This document shows, piece after piece, positions 48,387-59,006 of a stretch of DNA of 64,000 nt; positions within the stretch are counted from its first letter, which is position 1; every line of letters starts with the position of its first letter. Source of the stretch: Pseudoips prasinana (lineage: Eukaryota; Arthropoda; Insecta; Lepidoptera; Nolidae); NCBI GenBank assembly GCA_951640165.1, contig OX621260.1:14526001-14590000 (forward strand), given 5' to 3'. Both the position numbers and the translations under genes were made by a program. The notes below the pieces were generated by a model. That model had not been told where the DNA came from and made no database searches. It saw nothing but the letters and a program-made list of their open reading frames with translations.

Positions 48387-49048
48387 TGTTAGGTAATATT
48401 AAATAAATGTGTAGATAAGTATAGATATAGTCAGATATGCCAAGCTCTAAAATATAAATTGTTATAAATAAGATTACTTTATATCGTTAACCAACAACAA
48501 AGCATCATACTTTATGTATTATGGAGGTTATAAATATAATGAAAAGTCAGGTAATCTATTATAAGGTATATTTATTTATCATATAGGGAAACAATCATTT
48601 AAATACAAGAAATACAAGCTGAACATATTATTTAATAAAACAAACCATGTTGAGACATAAACATAATACAAAGTTTACTTAGCTTTGAATCACTCTGTCT
48701 GTTCAGTACGGCAGTTCCAATAGAATCGACATAAATAGTATAACTGTTAATTTAAATTTGTTCAAATGGAATCGTCCCTCCAACCACCGAGAGCTCCGCT
48801 CCGGTCAACGTTTCGAACAAGAATGATGCTCAAACCGATCGGGGCACACCTTTTATAATAGACGACAAACAGATGTGAAACATGTTTTGCGACAAACAAG
48901 TATGACGTACACCCGCCCGTCGCCAGGCTAAATGTTAGGCTACCGCTGTTTTATTAATACCGTATTTAAATATAAATCTACTATTATTTTATCTACTAAC
49001 ATGTAATATACATAGTTATATACTTATTATATCGATTCCAAGCTAACA
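48387..49048 (-). repeat. LARD 3' LTR
   Basis: Minus strand begins TGTTAGCTTGG and ends CCTAACA. TATAAAA lies at 48851-48857 and AATAAA near 48571-48576 in that orientation, giving a usual U3-R-U5 layout. The offset to the other copy is constant (4859 bases), so there are no indels. Confidence 0.9.
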
Positions 49049-49603
49049 CGGCCATACTGACAATACTTCGTCCACGAAGTATTATTTTATATTATCTTAT
49101 TTAATTTTGAAAACAAACAGTATTAACAACTTATGATAAGAAACAGGTTATAACTAATTTCACCAATGAATACAAAAAAAAGCTTGTTTGTCTAATATGA
49201 GATACAATAAGATAACGAACATATTTAAGAATAGACTGATTACTCTATTACTAGAAAGCTGCTACTATTCAGTTACGGCTTTCTTAAATGGTTCATTCGA
49301 ATTATAGTTTTGTAATTTAATTTAATTAGTTAGAAATGTAATTTAATAAGTTCAAAAGAATTATTTAAGTCAAATTTGTGCAGCAGCACATTACAAAAGT
49401 TATGACCATTTTTGTGACGAATGGGCCAGAGATCAAGTCGCTCCAAGTCAACACACATTACGATTACACAGAAAGGCAACATTTTACGGAATTATTGATT
49501 TTAAATATTGATATACCATAAAAATAACATTGTTTCCATTTATATGTCATCAATTATAAGTCTCATAATTATAGGTTTCGTTTTTAATTATTTATATAGT
49601 TCA

Positions 49604-50076
49604 ATAGACTCTTAACTGCCAACTACATAGACATGTCAGAAACGTTCACCCGCTGCTGGTGAGATATCTGACACCAAATAGAAGGCCGACCAGCGGTTAT
49701 TGACTCTTAACTGCCAACTACATAGACATGTCAGAAACATTCACCCGCTGCTGGTGAGATAACTGACACCAAATAGAAGGCCGACCAGCGTTTATTGAAT
49801 CTAACTGCCAACTACATAGACATGTCAGAAACGTTCACCCGCTGCTGGTGAGATAACTGACACCAAATAGAAGGCCGACCAGCGTTTATTGAATCTAACT
49901 GCCAACTACATAGACATGTCAGAAACGTTCACCCGCTGCTGGTGAGATAACTGACACCAAATAGAAGGCCGACCAGCGTTTATTGAATCTAACTGCCAAC
50001 TACATAGACATGTCAGAAACGTTCACCCGCTGCTGGTGAGATAACTGACACCAAATAGAAGGCCGACCAGCGGTTA
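49604..50076. repeat. Five tandem 94-95-bp units, each a hairpin
   Basis: Units start (AACTGCC) at 49614, 49709, 49803, 49897 and 49991. Each contains TGTCAG...TCACC, a 7-base loop and GGTGA...CTGACA, so each can fold into a two-part stem. Further diverged units follow to about 50270. The array lies in the 3' half of the LARD RNA (minus strand). Confidence 0.92.
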
Positions 50077-50275
50077 GAGTTTAATTCCAAAAGATGGTCT
50101 CTCAACTGACCAACACCAAACGTGTAAGGTCTACAAATCTTTGTCAGACTTTGTCAATATTGACACCAAGTAATTGACCGACTAGCGGATTATAACAGAG
50201 ACTGTAACATAGACATGCTGATCTCTTTCATCCGCTGTTGATGAGAGAAATCAGCACCAAGTCACGGCATAGAAT
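50077..50275. repeat. Diverged hairpin units next to the tandem array
   Basis: The segment 50216-50256 has TGCTGAT...CATC, CGCTGTT loop, GATG...ATCAGCA. Stem bases differ from the main units on both sides so that pairing is kept. TTGTCAGACTTTG...GACACCA near 50140 is another eroded unit. Confidence 0.6.
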
Positions 50276-53232
50276 TAAAAAGATTAAAATATTTGTCATT
50301 TAAACGAATTTAACTTTGTAAAAGCAACGTAATGTTTTTAATATCACGAATAGGCCACAATACTATATATGCATTTTAAAATATACTACACCCATGTTAT
50401 TACCAACTAAAGTTTACTTTATCAATAATGACCGATCCCATAATGATACTACGTAATAGTACTTGTATGGAAAAACTATGTACTATATATTCCATCACAA
50501 TAAATGTCAGCGATTTTTTTTTCTTTTTTTTTATGATTTGTAATTACCAGCAAACCAACTCAGTTTCAATTGCTGAATTTGCCACTCAAACGAGATCCAA
50601 GATCGTAAAACAGTAAAAGAGATGAAGCTATAGTGGACTCCATTCTTTTATTCTAATTATGTACACAATTAATTATTAAACTTCGGCCATTTTGACATGT
50701 ACTTCGTCTCGAAGTACCTAGGCGGAATATAAAATGTTTTTGAGATATTTATATAAAAACACATCTCTGCAACACCCTAAAACTCTACTTGATACGCTAA
50801 TTGACATTAATGAGAAATGTTTCTTCATTTCTTTAATTTTAGTCAGGTTAGCCCCAAGGTTACGATAATAACCTTAAGATTAATCAAAGTAACCAAACCA
50901 GTGAAACTACAAATCAAAGGAGACGGGGATTTCTGGGCCTGACTGTAATAAGTTGAGATATGGTTTAAAAAAAGCGTTACATTTTTCTATTTCAAACTGT
51001 AAAAAATTGACCCAATTTACAATCTGGAAAACGAGAAATCTCAAAATAAGTTTAAGTCACGAATTAAATTGGTTGTTGATTACTATAATCGATTAACATT
51101 AATGAGTTCAAACAATGTAATATAAAAACTCTTGCACCAGATAACTGATTTAATCATAATAATTATTAAATACATTAACATAATGTCAACAGTAAAAAAT
51201 TAAATATCAACAAAATAAATAGAAATCATAACATTGGTTATCGTTTAAATCGATTTATTAGTTATTGGCAACTATATTTTTAATATATGCTGACAGCTGG
51301 CTCATAAGGCCGAAGAAGCCAGAGCCGAAAACATTATAAAAAAAAATCTATGCTGACAGTGACTGGTGACAGATTTTGAATCCTAATCTATGATAGACTC
51401 GTTTCTTGTATCGTTTAGTGCGTGTGTGATTTGAGTATTTTTTTATTGTTTCGTTTATATATCCCTCGACAACTGCATTCTCGCTACGGACTTCTGATAT
51501 TGTTTAACGTGTACGACTTTTGCTAACATACTGGACACGGATAACTATTAAATAGCAATCGCTCTTAAAAATCAGCTGTTAAGTATAGGTTGGTACATAA
51601 CCTCTCTATTAAGTACTAAATCTTTTATAACTCTGCTCACAGATTGAAAAAAACCATGTTTTTTTTTGTGATTGGCTGATAATTTATAGACCCAATATTT
51701 GAAACCACTTTTATCTTTTTACATCCTAGCCCAATATTGTATGAATAGGTTTCCGTCTCCTTTGTGAATTAAGTTATTATTTAGATAGCTACAATGGGGC
51801 CCCCAAATTTAAAAACCATGAAGCAAATTAAGTTATGAATCTGCTCACCGATCCTGGCACAGCTAGAATGGCAAATTTCAGGTACTTTGTGAAATGTAAT
51901 ATCAAAGAATTTTATTTTAGAAATACTCATTAAGATTACTTTAATCTAATCAGAAATAATATCTTTTGCATGGTCAATATGATAATCTCAGAACAACCAG
52001 TATTCCGCAGTCTCCACTATTAATATTTTGTAGTCACTACTTGTTTAAATTTCAATAAAGAACCGATAAGATAACAGAATTTTCATTGGGATAATTAGAT
52101 GGGAGGCTATTAGAATTCAAAAGCCAAATATTTCATTTTATAAGTTATTCAAAACCATTAATGTCCAACACCCATAGCTCAATGACTAAATATTATTTTC
52201 TATTCCGGTAACATCCATCTGACCACTCATATTATTGGCACCATCTTATTTACTGGTAGATGGTGACATTACTTTTATTGAACCTTGTACACCACATAAA
52301 TAGATATTTGCAATGCCTACTGGTGCATGGAATAGACTAATTATTGATTTTAATAAACAGCAATACCCTTGTTCACATAATAAATTATTTTCGGTAACTA
52401 TACTTCAGATCTTTCGCTCGGTCATACTGACAATTATTATGCATAAGTTGGTAATGGCACCTTTGCTACTTTCTTCTAAATCTTATTCAACATTTGCAAA
52501 TCTGACCACCATTTATTAAAGCAAATCAGACCCACAAATGCCAAATTCTCACATAGTAATGTAGCATATAATAAAGCAAACAGTAATTATTATTATTAGA
52601 TATTTCTAATAATGCTTTTCACTGTCAAATCATATCATATCAGAGGCAAATCATGCTGTAGTATAGAACAGCTTTCATTAAAAAATCAAATAAAAGGTAA
52701 TTAATAATTCAAATAAAAATCCACAGCTGTTATTCTTAACAATTTTCAAATAAAAAATCTACAGCTGTTATTCTTTAAGAGGCTTTCTTTCACTACTGCA
52801 CCGGGCAATATATCACCATTATATTAATGTGGCACTGTTCACATAACATGACTCCTCTTTATGCTTTTTGTAAAACATAAAGAATCACCACAACAGATTT
52901 ACAACTGGAAACAGTTCATTGACTTCACTAAACATAGACCATTTAATACACTTGTAACACTTTTTAACACTGCACTTCATCTTTTTTTTTCACCACACAA
53001 CACTTTGGTCACAAACACTCCACTAACCTTTTTATTTATCTTGCTTGATGGATTAATGGACAAGCTTCACTGAACAAAGAATAGCTTGCCTTAAAGCTAT
53101 TTGGCGATGCTGCCTCGGCTTACTGCAATCTGTGATCAGGATCGAATCAGGCCAATCAGGAACACAGGAAATGTCAGGAATACACAGGTACTACTGCAAA
53201 AACACATATGATTAAATTATGGGGCGAATTCT
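50276..53232. other. LARD interior, non-coding
   Basis: AT-rich with no substantial ORF. Near 51300-51335 there is a reverse family E fragment (CTCATAAGGCCGAAGAAGCC). Near 52705-52780 there is a short direct repeat (CTACAGCTGTTATTCTT). Around 52200-52260 the minus strand reads DGANNMSGQMDVTG, faintly like a hAT/ZMYM-type transposase motif, after a stop. Confidence 0.5.
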
Positions 53233-53245
53233 ATCCCACTTCTGA
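53233..53245 (-). promoter_or_regulatory. LARD primer binding site, tRNA-Leu type, offset
   Basis: On the minus strand TCAGAAGTGGGAT directly follows the 5' LTR. It equals the complement of the tRNA-Leu acceptor/T-arm region (…ATCCCACTTCTGA…), but the first bases expected for the CCA end (TGGTG) are missing. Thirteen bases match from the LTR edge inward. Confidence 0.55.
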
Positions 53246-53907
53246 TGTTAGGTAATATTAAATAAATGTGTAGATAAGTATAGATATAGTCAGATATGCC
53301 AAGCTCTAAAATATAAATTGTTATAAATAAGATTACTTTATATCGTTAACCAACAACAAAGCATCATACTTTATGTATTATGGAGGTTATAAATATAATG
53401 AAAAGTCAGGTAATCTATTATAAGGTATATTTATTTATCATATAGGGAAACAATCATTTAAATACAAGAAATACAAGCTGAACATATTATTTAATAAAAC
53501 AAACCATGTTGAGACATAAACATAATACAAAGTTTACTTAGCTTTGAATCACTCTGTCTGTTCAGTACGGCAGTTCCAATAGAATCGACATAAATAGTAT
53601 AACTGTTAATTTAAATTTGTTCAAATGGAATCGTCCCTCCAACCACCGAGAGCTCCGCTCCGGTCAACGTTTCGAACAAGAATGATGCTCAAACCGATCG
53701 GGGCACACCTTTTATAATAGACGACAAACAGATGTGAAACATGTTTTGCGACAAACAAGTATGACGTACACCCGCCCGTCGCCAGGCTAAATGTTAGGCT
53801 ACCGCTGTTTTATTAATACCGTATTTAAATATAAATCTACTATTATTTTATCTACTAACATGTAATATACATAGTTATATACTTATTATATCGATTCCAA
53901 GCTAACA
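53246..53907 (-). repeat. LARD 5' LTR
   Basis: Apparently identical to 48387-49048. The minus-strand promoter would use TATAAAA at 53710-53716. Confidence 0.9.
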
Positions 53908-53911
53908 CATG

Positions 53912-54154
53912 CGGTTCGGGCGGTCGTAAATAATATAGACTTTTTAAATTGTTTACATTGGAAACTCTGGGTCAGTTAATTGGTTTTTAATTGAAATTTA
54001 TAAATTATATATGAGATGCTTGTTTAATTTTGTACAATATATTAGGCGTTTTGGGGTAAAATTGATCTGGGTCAAGCTCGTATGCACTTAATTTCTACGT
54101 TTTGGGCCATTTTTGAAATTGAGAAGTTCTTCGTTTTATATAACGCTGTGAAGG
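53912..54154. other. No recognised feature
   Basis: AT-rich flank of the LARD before the family E pair. Confidence 0.4.
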
Positions 54155-54925
54155 CGTTAATTCTTTGTTTTTATTCAGTTTTACGGCCCTGGCTTCTTTG
54201 GCCTTATGAGCCTTCAATAGCATATATTTTAATTTCGTTGGTTTTCGTCATTAAATCAATGTCAAGTCATATTCCTTGTCCTAACCCAGTATAGCAGTGG
54301 AGAGTTAGGTAGAGGCTTCCATGGAGTTTTAGATTCAACACAGAAATTTGCAAGTCACGGCAATATGGCACTTTCCTCCACTTGTGTACGCTAAACTAAA
54401 AAATAACGTATAAAAATCCACCATAACTACACATAAAATCTCGAAATTACACCAGTTTTTGAAAATGAAACAATGCCTCGATGCGTCTTTTCCGCGTTGG
54501 CGCCAAAACTCCCGCTGTCAAGGCGTTTTTTTTTTTTTTTTTTTTTTTTAATTATGTTTTACGGCTCTGGCTTCTTTGGCCTTATGAGCCTTCAGTAAAT
54601 ATCTTTATATATCATTTATTTCCGTCATTGTCAAGTAAAGTCCGTCACAGTCAAGTCAAACAAAGTCCTTGTCCAACCCCAGTAAAGCAGTGGAGACTTT
54701 ACTAGAGGCTTTTATGGAGTTTTGGTTACAACACGGAAAATCACAATTCACGGCAATATCGCACTTTCCTCCACTTGTGTACGTTGTCGAAGATGTTATA
54801 TCTAAAAATCCACCATATTCACACATAAAAACTCGAATTTACACCAGTTTTTGAAAATAAAACATAGCCTCGATGCGTCTTTTTCCGCGTTGGCGCCAAA
54901 ACTCCCGCTGTCAAGGCGTTGTGTA
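54155..54925 (+). repeat. Family E tandem dimer
   Basis: Two head-to-tail copies meet at AAGGCGTT: the motif is at about 54152, 54519 and 54914. Each copy has TACGGC(C/T)CTGGCTTCTTTGG, CCTTATGAGCC, CAGTGGAGA or AGCAGTGGAGAG, TCACGGCAATAT and CCGCGTTGGCGCCAAAACT. A T-run of about 20 bases at 54526-54549 separates them. Confidence 0.75.
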
Positions 54926-55024
54926 AAATGTTGTCATGTTAAATTTTGTTAATTGGCCAATTTCATAAGTTATTTATTTAGTTATTTATAAGAGACCGGG
55001 CGATTAGGTGCTCGTCCTATACTG

Positions 55025-55176
55025 TACAGACGCCAGCACATCAAGCTACCACTACCTGTCAAATTTCCCCAATTCAAAGTGAACCTGAAATGAAAGTGAA
55101 ATGCTTATGTGATAAAGTTGAAAATCTTTAAAAGAAATTTGACAGATTGAGGTAGGTGGATGTGCTGGCGTCTGTA
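55025..55176. mobile_element. MITE-2, both ends intact
   Basis: TACAGACGCCAGCACATC at the left is mirrored at the right (GATGTGCTGGCGTCTGTA). Inner parts AGCTACC.CTACCTGTCAAA and TTTGACAGATTGAGGTAGGT extend the terminal repeat to about 45 bp. TA flanks both ends. Confidence 0.8.
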
Positions 55177-55296
55177 CCTATGTTGTGTACTATGGTTTTA
55201 ATGTAAAATGTACTCTTTTTGTATACTCCGCTATACAAAATTTTGTGAAACAAAAATTATTCTATACAATCTATTTAAGTGTAGTAATCATTACTG

Positions 55297-55510
55297 GCTC
55301 GCCCGGTTGGCGCGGTTGGTAAATGCTTGCCTTTCACGCCGCAGGTCGTGGGTTCGATTCCACTCAGGGCATCTGTTTGTCCCGAATCTGGGAGTAATTA
55401 TCTATATAAGTATGTATTTCCAGAAAGAAAAGTAGTAGTTTGATTTCCATAGTACAAGCTCTGCTTAGTTTGGGACCAGATAGCCGTGTGTGAATCCAGG
55501 ATATTATTAC
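55297..55510 (+). mobile_element. SINE-B copy
   Basis: CGGTTGGCGCGGTTGGTAAA (A-box), GTCGTGGGTTCGATTCCACT (B-box), then CTGGGAGTAATTATC, AAGCTCTGCTTAGTTTGGGA and CAGATAGCCGTGTG. Confidence 0.78.
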
Positions 55511-55864
55511 TTTTAATTCCCGAGAGCAGCGGTAAATACCATATAGGTTTATTTTTACTTGACATATTGGTATTGTTCCAGCTCTAGTAGAACGAAAGCT
55601 ACTCTTGGGAAATCAAAGTGATCGACAAGAGCCTCGATAATGTCAATGCTGTTGATATACAACAGTTACTTTGTCCCATTAAAATAGTATATTTTCGTTT
55701 GGCAAAGGTTATGACAAAAATAAATGTATATAAATATTGTTATATTCATAAGTTAGTAATGTTTACCAAGATATTATTTATCCAAAAATAAAATCTGGGA
55801 AGACTCAGGCTATTTGGCTTTATTTCGAATTATTGTAGTAATTTAATCTTAATTATTTTATGGA
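55511..55864. other. No recognised feature
   Basis: AT-rich interval between a SINE and family B. Confidence 0.4.
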
Positions 55865-56200
55865 TCATTCTGAGTTTGTTCCGCTAGTTCTTCTCAGTAT
55901 TGTAGCATTAAAGCACGTCCGTCGTTACAAACTCAAGGTCCGCCATTAATAATATTAATTATTGCCTTAATTTTAGACTTTGACTAGAATTTATAAGATA
56001 TTCAGACAAGTTGATGTAAAATATATCTAAAACGATTAAATCTATATTAAATCTGTATGAAAATAACTTAAACAATCTAGTAAATTAACTAAATCATTAC
56101 TTTCACACATTAAATGAAGTTTCTAAATGTTTTCATTCAAGCCGAAAATGTATACTTAACTATATTACTACAAACATGTTCTAACTAATTACAAGCGGTT
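55865..56200 (+). repeat. Family B copy
   Basis: TTCTGAGTTTGTTCCGC, GTTCTTCTCAG, TAGCATTAAAGCACGTCCGT and AACTCAAGGTCCGCC, ending ACAAGCGGTTTTTAGG. It aligns with 297-750 in the same order and is joined directly to family C. Confidence 0.6.
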
Positions 56201-56202
56201 TT

Positions 56203-56475
56203 TAGGGTTTGGTACCCAAAGGGTAAAACGGGACCATATTACCAAGACTTCGCTGTCTGTCTGTCCGTTTGACACCAGGCTGTATCCCATGAACCGTGAT
56301 AGTTAGGTAGTTGAAATTTTCGCAGATGAAGTATTTCTGTTGCCGCTATAACAAAAAATACTAAAAAAACAAAATAAATAAATATTTAAGTGGGCTCCCA
56401 TACAACAAACGTGAACTTTTTGCTCGTTTTTATAGACAATGGTAGGAACCCTTCGTGCGAGAGTCCGACTCCCGT
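56203..56475 (+). repeat. Family C copy
   Basis: TACCCAAAGGGTAAAACGGG, CAAGACTTCGCTGTCTGTC, GACACCAGGCTGTATCCCA, TGAAGTATTTCTGTTGCC, GTGGGCTCCCATACAACAAA and GAACCCTTCGTGCGAGAGTC. It is the intact counterpart of the split copy at 1217-1795. Confidence 0.65.
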
Positions 56476-56499
56476 TATCTATTCTATATCATCTATTCT

Positions 56500-57775
56500 T
56501 GATTAATTGATACTTTTTGCATATATGGCAGTATGAATACCCACCACCCTTCCACCTTCCGTCCACCCTTATTATTGAATGAAAACAGTGAACATAAAAA
56601 ACGTAGTAAAAATACACTGAAAATGGTAGTTATACGATAGTTAAAATAGTTTCAAAGCCGCACAATAGCTTTCATTCAATCAACTCGAATACTTGCTGCT
56701 ACGGAACCCTTCGTGGGCGAGTACGACTCGCTTTTAGCCGCTTTTTTAAAGTCTATGTCAGTAAAATCTTTTTTATTTTTATCACTCTTGATTAAATTGA
56801 TATTTTTTTCATATGTACGCGATGCGAACATAAAAAACGAAGTAAAAAATACATTGAAAATGAGAGTTATACGATAATTAAAATAGTTTCAAAGCTGCAC
56901 AATAGCTTTCGAAAGCAAGCAGCCTACTTTTTAAATCTATTGTGTAAAGTAGAACTTTTAATAGCTAACTGGCTTCCGATCGCGCTTAGTACTTGTCGTC
57001 GGTAGATAATGAAAATATTACACAAGTGTTTTTTTTGTTTTGCTTGTGTTTAACAATATACTCTTTAAGCTCTAAGCCTGTTTATCTAGTGGTTAGAGAC
57101 CGTGACTGCTAAGCTGGAGGTCATGGGTTTGATCCCCACCCAGGGTTTCATTACTTTAAAAAAACACTTGTGAATAGTGAGATCATGAATAATAATTCTG
57201 GTATTATAAATTAACTTTATATTAATTCTAGGTACAAATACATTAATAATCTATTTTTATTCACCTTTAATTTAATCAACTGAAATATTTGCTGCTACGG
57301 AACCCTTCATGGGCGAGTACGACTCGCATTTGGCCGCTTTTTGTCTATGTCAGTAAAATCTTTTTTATTTCTATCATTCTTGATTAAATTGATATTTTTT
57401 TCATATGTAATAGTATGAATTTCAATAATAGTCCACCCTTAGTATGAATGAAAAGAGCGAACATAAAAAACGAAGTAAAAAATACATTGAAAATGAGAGT
57501 TATACGATAATTAAAATAGTTTCAAAGCCGCACAATAGCTTTCGAAAGCAAGCAGCCTACTTTTTAAATCTATTGTGTAAAGTAGAACTTTTAATAGCTA
57601 ACTGGCTTCCGATCGCGCATAGTACTTGTCGTCGGTAGATAATGAGAATATTACAGAAGTGTTCTTTTTGTTTTGCTTGTGTTTAACAAAAGGCTCTCTA
57701 GGCCTGTTTGTCTAGTGGTTAGTGACAATGACTGCTAAGCCGGGGGTCATGGGTTCGATCCCCATCCAGGGGCAC
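56500..57775 (+). repeat. Tandem triplication, two long units and one partial, each long unit with a tRNA-like head
   Basis: Units near 56697-57150 and 57292-57775 (offset about 595) share CTGCTACGGAACCCTTC, CGTAGTACGACTCGC-type blocks, GAGAGTTATACGATAATTAA, AGCAAGCAGCCTACTTTTTA and GCTAACTGGCTTCCGATCGC. Each ends with a tRNA-like head (TCTAGTGGTTAG...GACTGCTAAGC...GGGTTCGATCCCCA). A shorter copy at 56510-56700 has only the ACGATAGTTAAAATAGTTTC part. Confidence 0.75.
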
Positions 57776-57954
57776 TACCGGTTAAGTGTTTGAACATCGT
57801 GATAGTGATCAGCGTTCAAATAAATAAAGGTTTAAAATGACTTAATCAATCGTTAAATCGGCTTCCATGAGCACATGTGACGTCATAAATGGTCCGGAAT
57901 CGATTTTCAACGTCATCACTACCACGATGTTCGGCGACTTAGCCGGTAGTCCCC
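57769..57954. repeat. Fold-back element next to a tRNA-like head
   Basis: GGGGCACTACCGG...GAACATCGTGATAGTGAT at 57769-57809 pairs with ATCACTACCACGATGTTC...CCGGTAGTCCCC at 57915-57954, about 85% complementary over 40 bases. The left arm begins directly after the B-box of the tRNA-like head. GAACACGATCATAT and AAATGATCGTGTC farther right (57975-58036) form a second small inverted repeat. Confidence 0.65.
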
Positions 57955-57959
57955 CTGGT

Positions 57960-58363
57960 CATATCTTTGTGTAATGAACACGATCATATATTGTTCTTTA
58001 TTTACTTTCAAACAAAAAACAAATGATCGTGTCTTGCATGGTCTTGCGAGTTTCCATGACCGGCGATGATCACTAACCACCCGCTTGCTCCTTTGCCATG
58101 ATCTAATATTAAAAAAAATAACATGCTCCCACTTTCACTGAAGCTGTGCAACATATTGCAGGTCGTGGATTTCCCTAGAGACTACACGAAAGGACCTGTT
58201 TTAGAAATAGTGAAACTGTTTTTATGGGGTCAGTGCGGGGCCTCTAGATGTTTTGTGCCATAAAGACACGCTTCCACATCGTATATACGGAGCCCTAAAT
58301 AAGTACGCGGTCTTAATTATTTTTTTTGCTTTTATTTTATTTTTGTTCTTGGGACATTATTCA
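57960..58363. other. No recognised feature beyond the small inverted repeat
   Basis: Mixed composition, with GGTCGTGGATTTCCCTAGAG near 58163 (a possible eroded B-box). No ORF. Confidence 0.4.
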
Positions 58364-58735
58364 CAGCCCAAACTAAGCAAAGCTTAAAGCTTGTATTATG
58401 GAAACCAGATAACTGATATATTTTATTTTTTATAAGTGTTTATTTAAAGCATTTAATAAATTTATACAATTATTTTTACACGCCAAACTGCAATGCAGTT
58501 TGTAGCCTATCGCCTACAAATCGCTCGTAAACTTATAAATCTTAAATGCTACCTTTATGACATACTACATATATTACATGTACTACTTTTTTTTGTAAAT
58601 ACATTCTTAATATAGATAATTACACCCAGACTCAGGACAAGCAAATATTTACATGCACACAAATATTTGTCCTGGGTGGGAATCGAACCCACGACCTGCG
58701 ACGTGTAAATAAAGCATTTACCAACCACGCCAACC
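58364..58735 (-). mobile_element. SINE-B interrupted by an AT-rich insertion
   Basis: The tail (CCCAAACTAAGC...AACCAGATAACTGATATA) and the head/body (AATTACACCCAGACTCAGGA, GGTGGGAATCGAACCCACGA, CAACCACGCCAACCC) are separated by about 140 bases (58425-58563). On the minus strand the insert ends in A-rich sequence, like a LINE 3' end. Confidence 0.65.
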
Positions 58736-59006
58736 CCGTAGTTATCGATGTTTAGATCGCCTCCGCTTCTTCGTTATATTTTTACAACATAAATCATAAT
58801 TATTCATGACATCTAGGATACTTCGTTAATTTTCTTGATAGAGTACCCGTCCTTGATTTTTTGTTTCGTGAAAAAGATAGAAAAGAGAAATTTGAAGTAA
58901 AACTACATTGTCTTGATTCAGAGTGATTGCTTAACACATTTTCGAGGGTTCACGGGTTTGATTCCTGCACTGAACAACTGTTCCGAAACTGACGGTATTT
59001 GCAGAC
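58736..59006. other. No recognised feature
   Basis: Contains GGGTTCACGGGTTTGATTCC near 58946, a B-box-like block without a clear A-box. Confidence 0.4.

Larger units (their letters stand above)
48387..53907 (-). mobile_element. Non-autonomous LTR retrotransposon (LARD-like) with indistinguishable LTRs
   Basis: Direct repeats 48387-49048 and 53246-53907 (662 bp each) show no difference in a line-by-line reading. They have the short inverted ends TGTTAG...CTAACA. CATG flanks both sides (48383-48386 and 53908-53911), a 4-bp target duplication. Orientation is minus because a tRNA-Leu-like primer site abuts the right LTR and TATAAAA and AATAAA lie in correct order on that strand. The 4.2-kb interior has no open frame above about 70 codons and no reverse-transcriptase, protease or integrase motif. 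It must have moved using proteins from another element. Confidence 0.88.

Noticed and set aside
49604..50076. CRISPR-like array
   Set aside because: Units are contiguous tandem repeats without unique spacers, inside a eukaryotic retroelement.
48387..53907. Simple segmental duplication of 662 bp
   Set aside because: TGTTAG/CTAACA ends, CATG duplications, a primer site abutting one copy and correctly ordered TATA and polyadenylation signals show that the repeats are LTRs.
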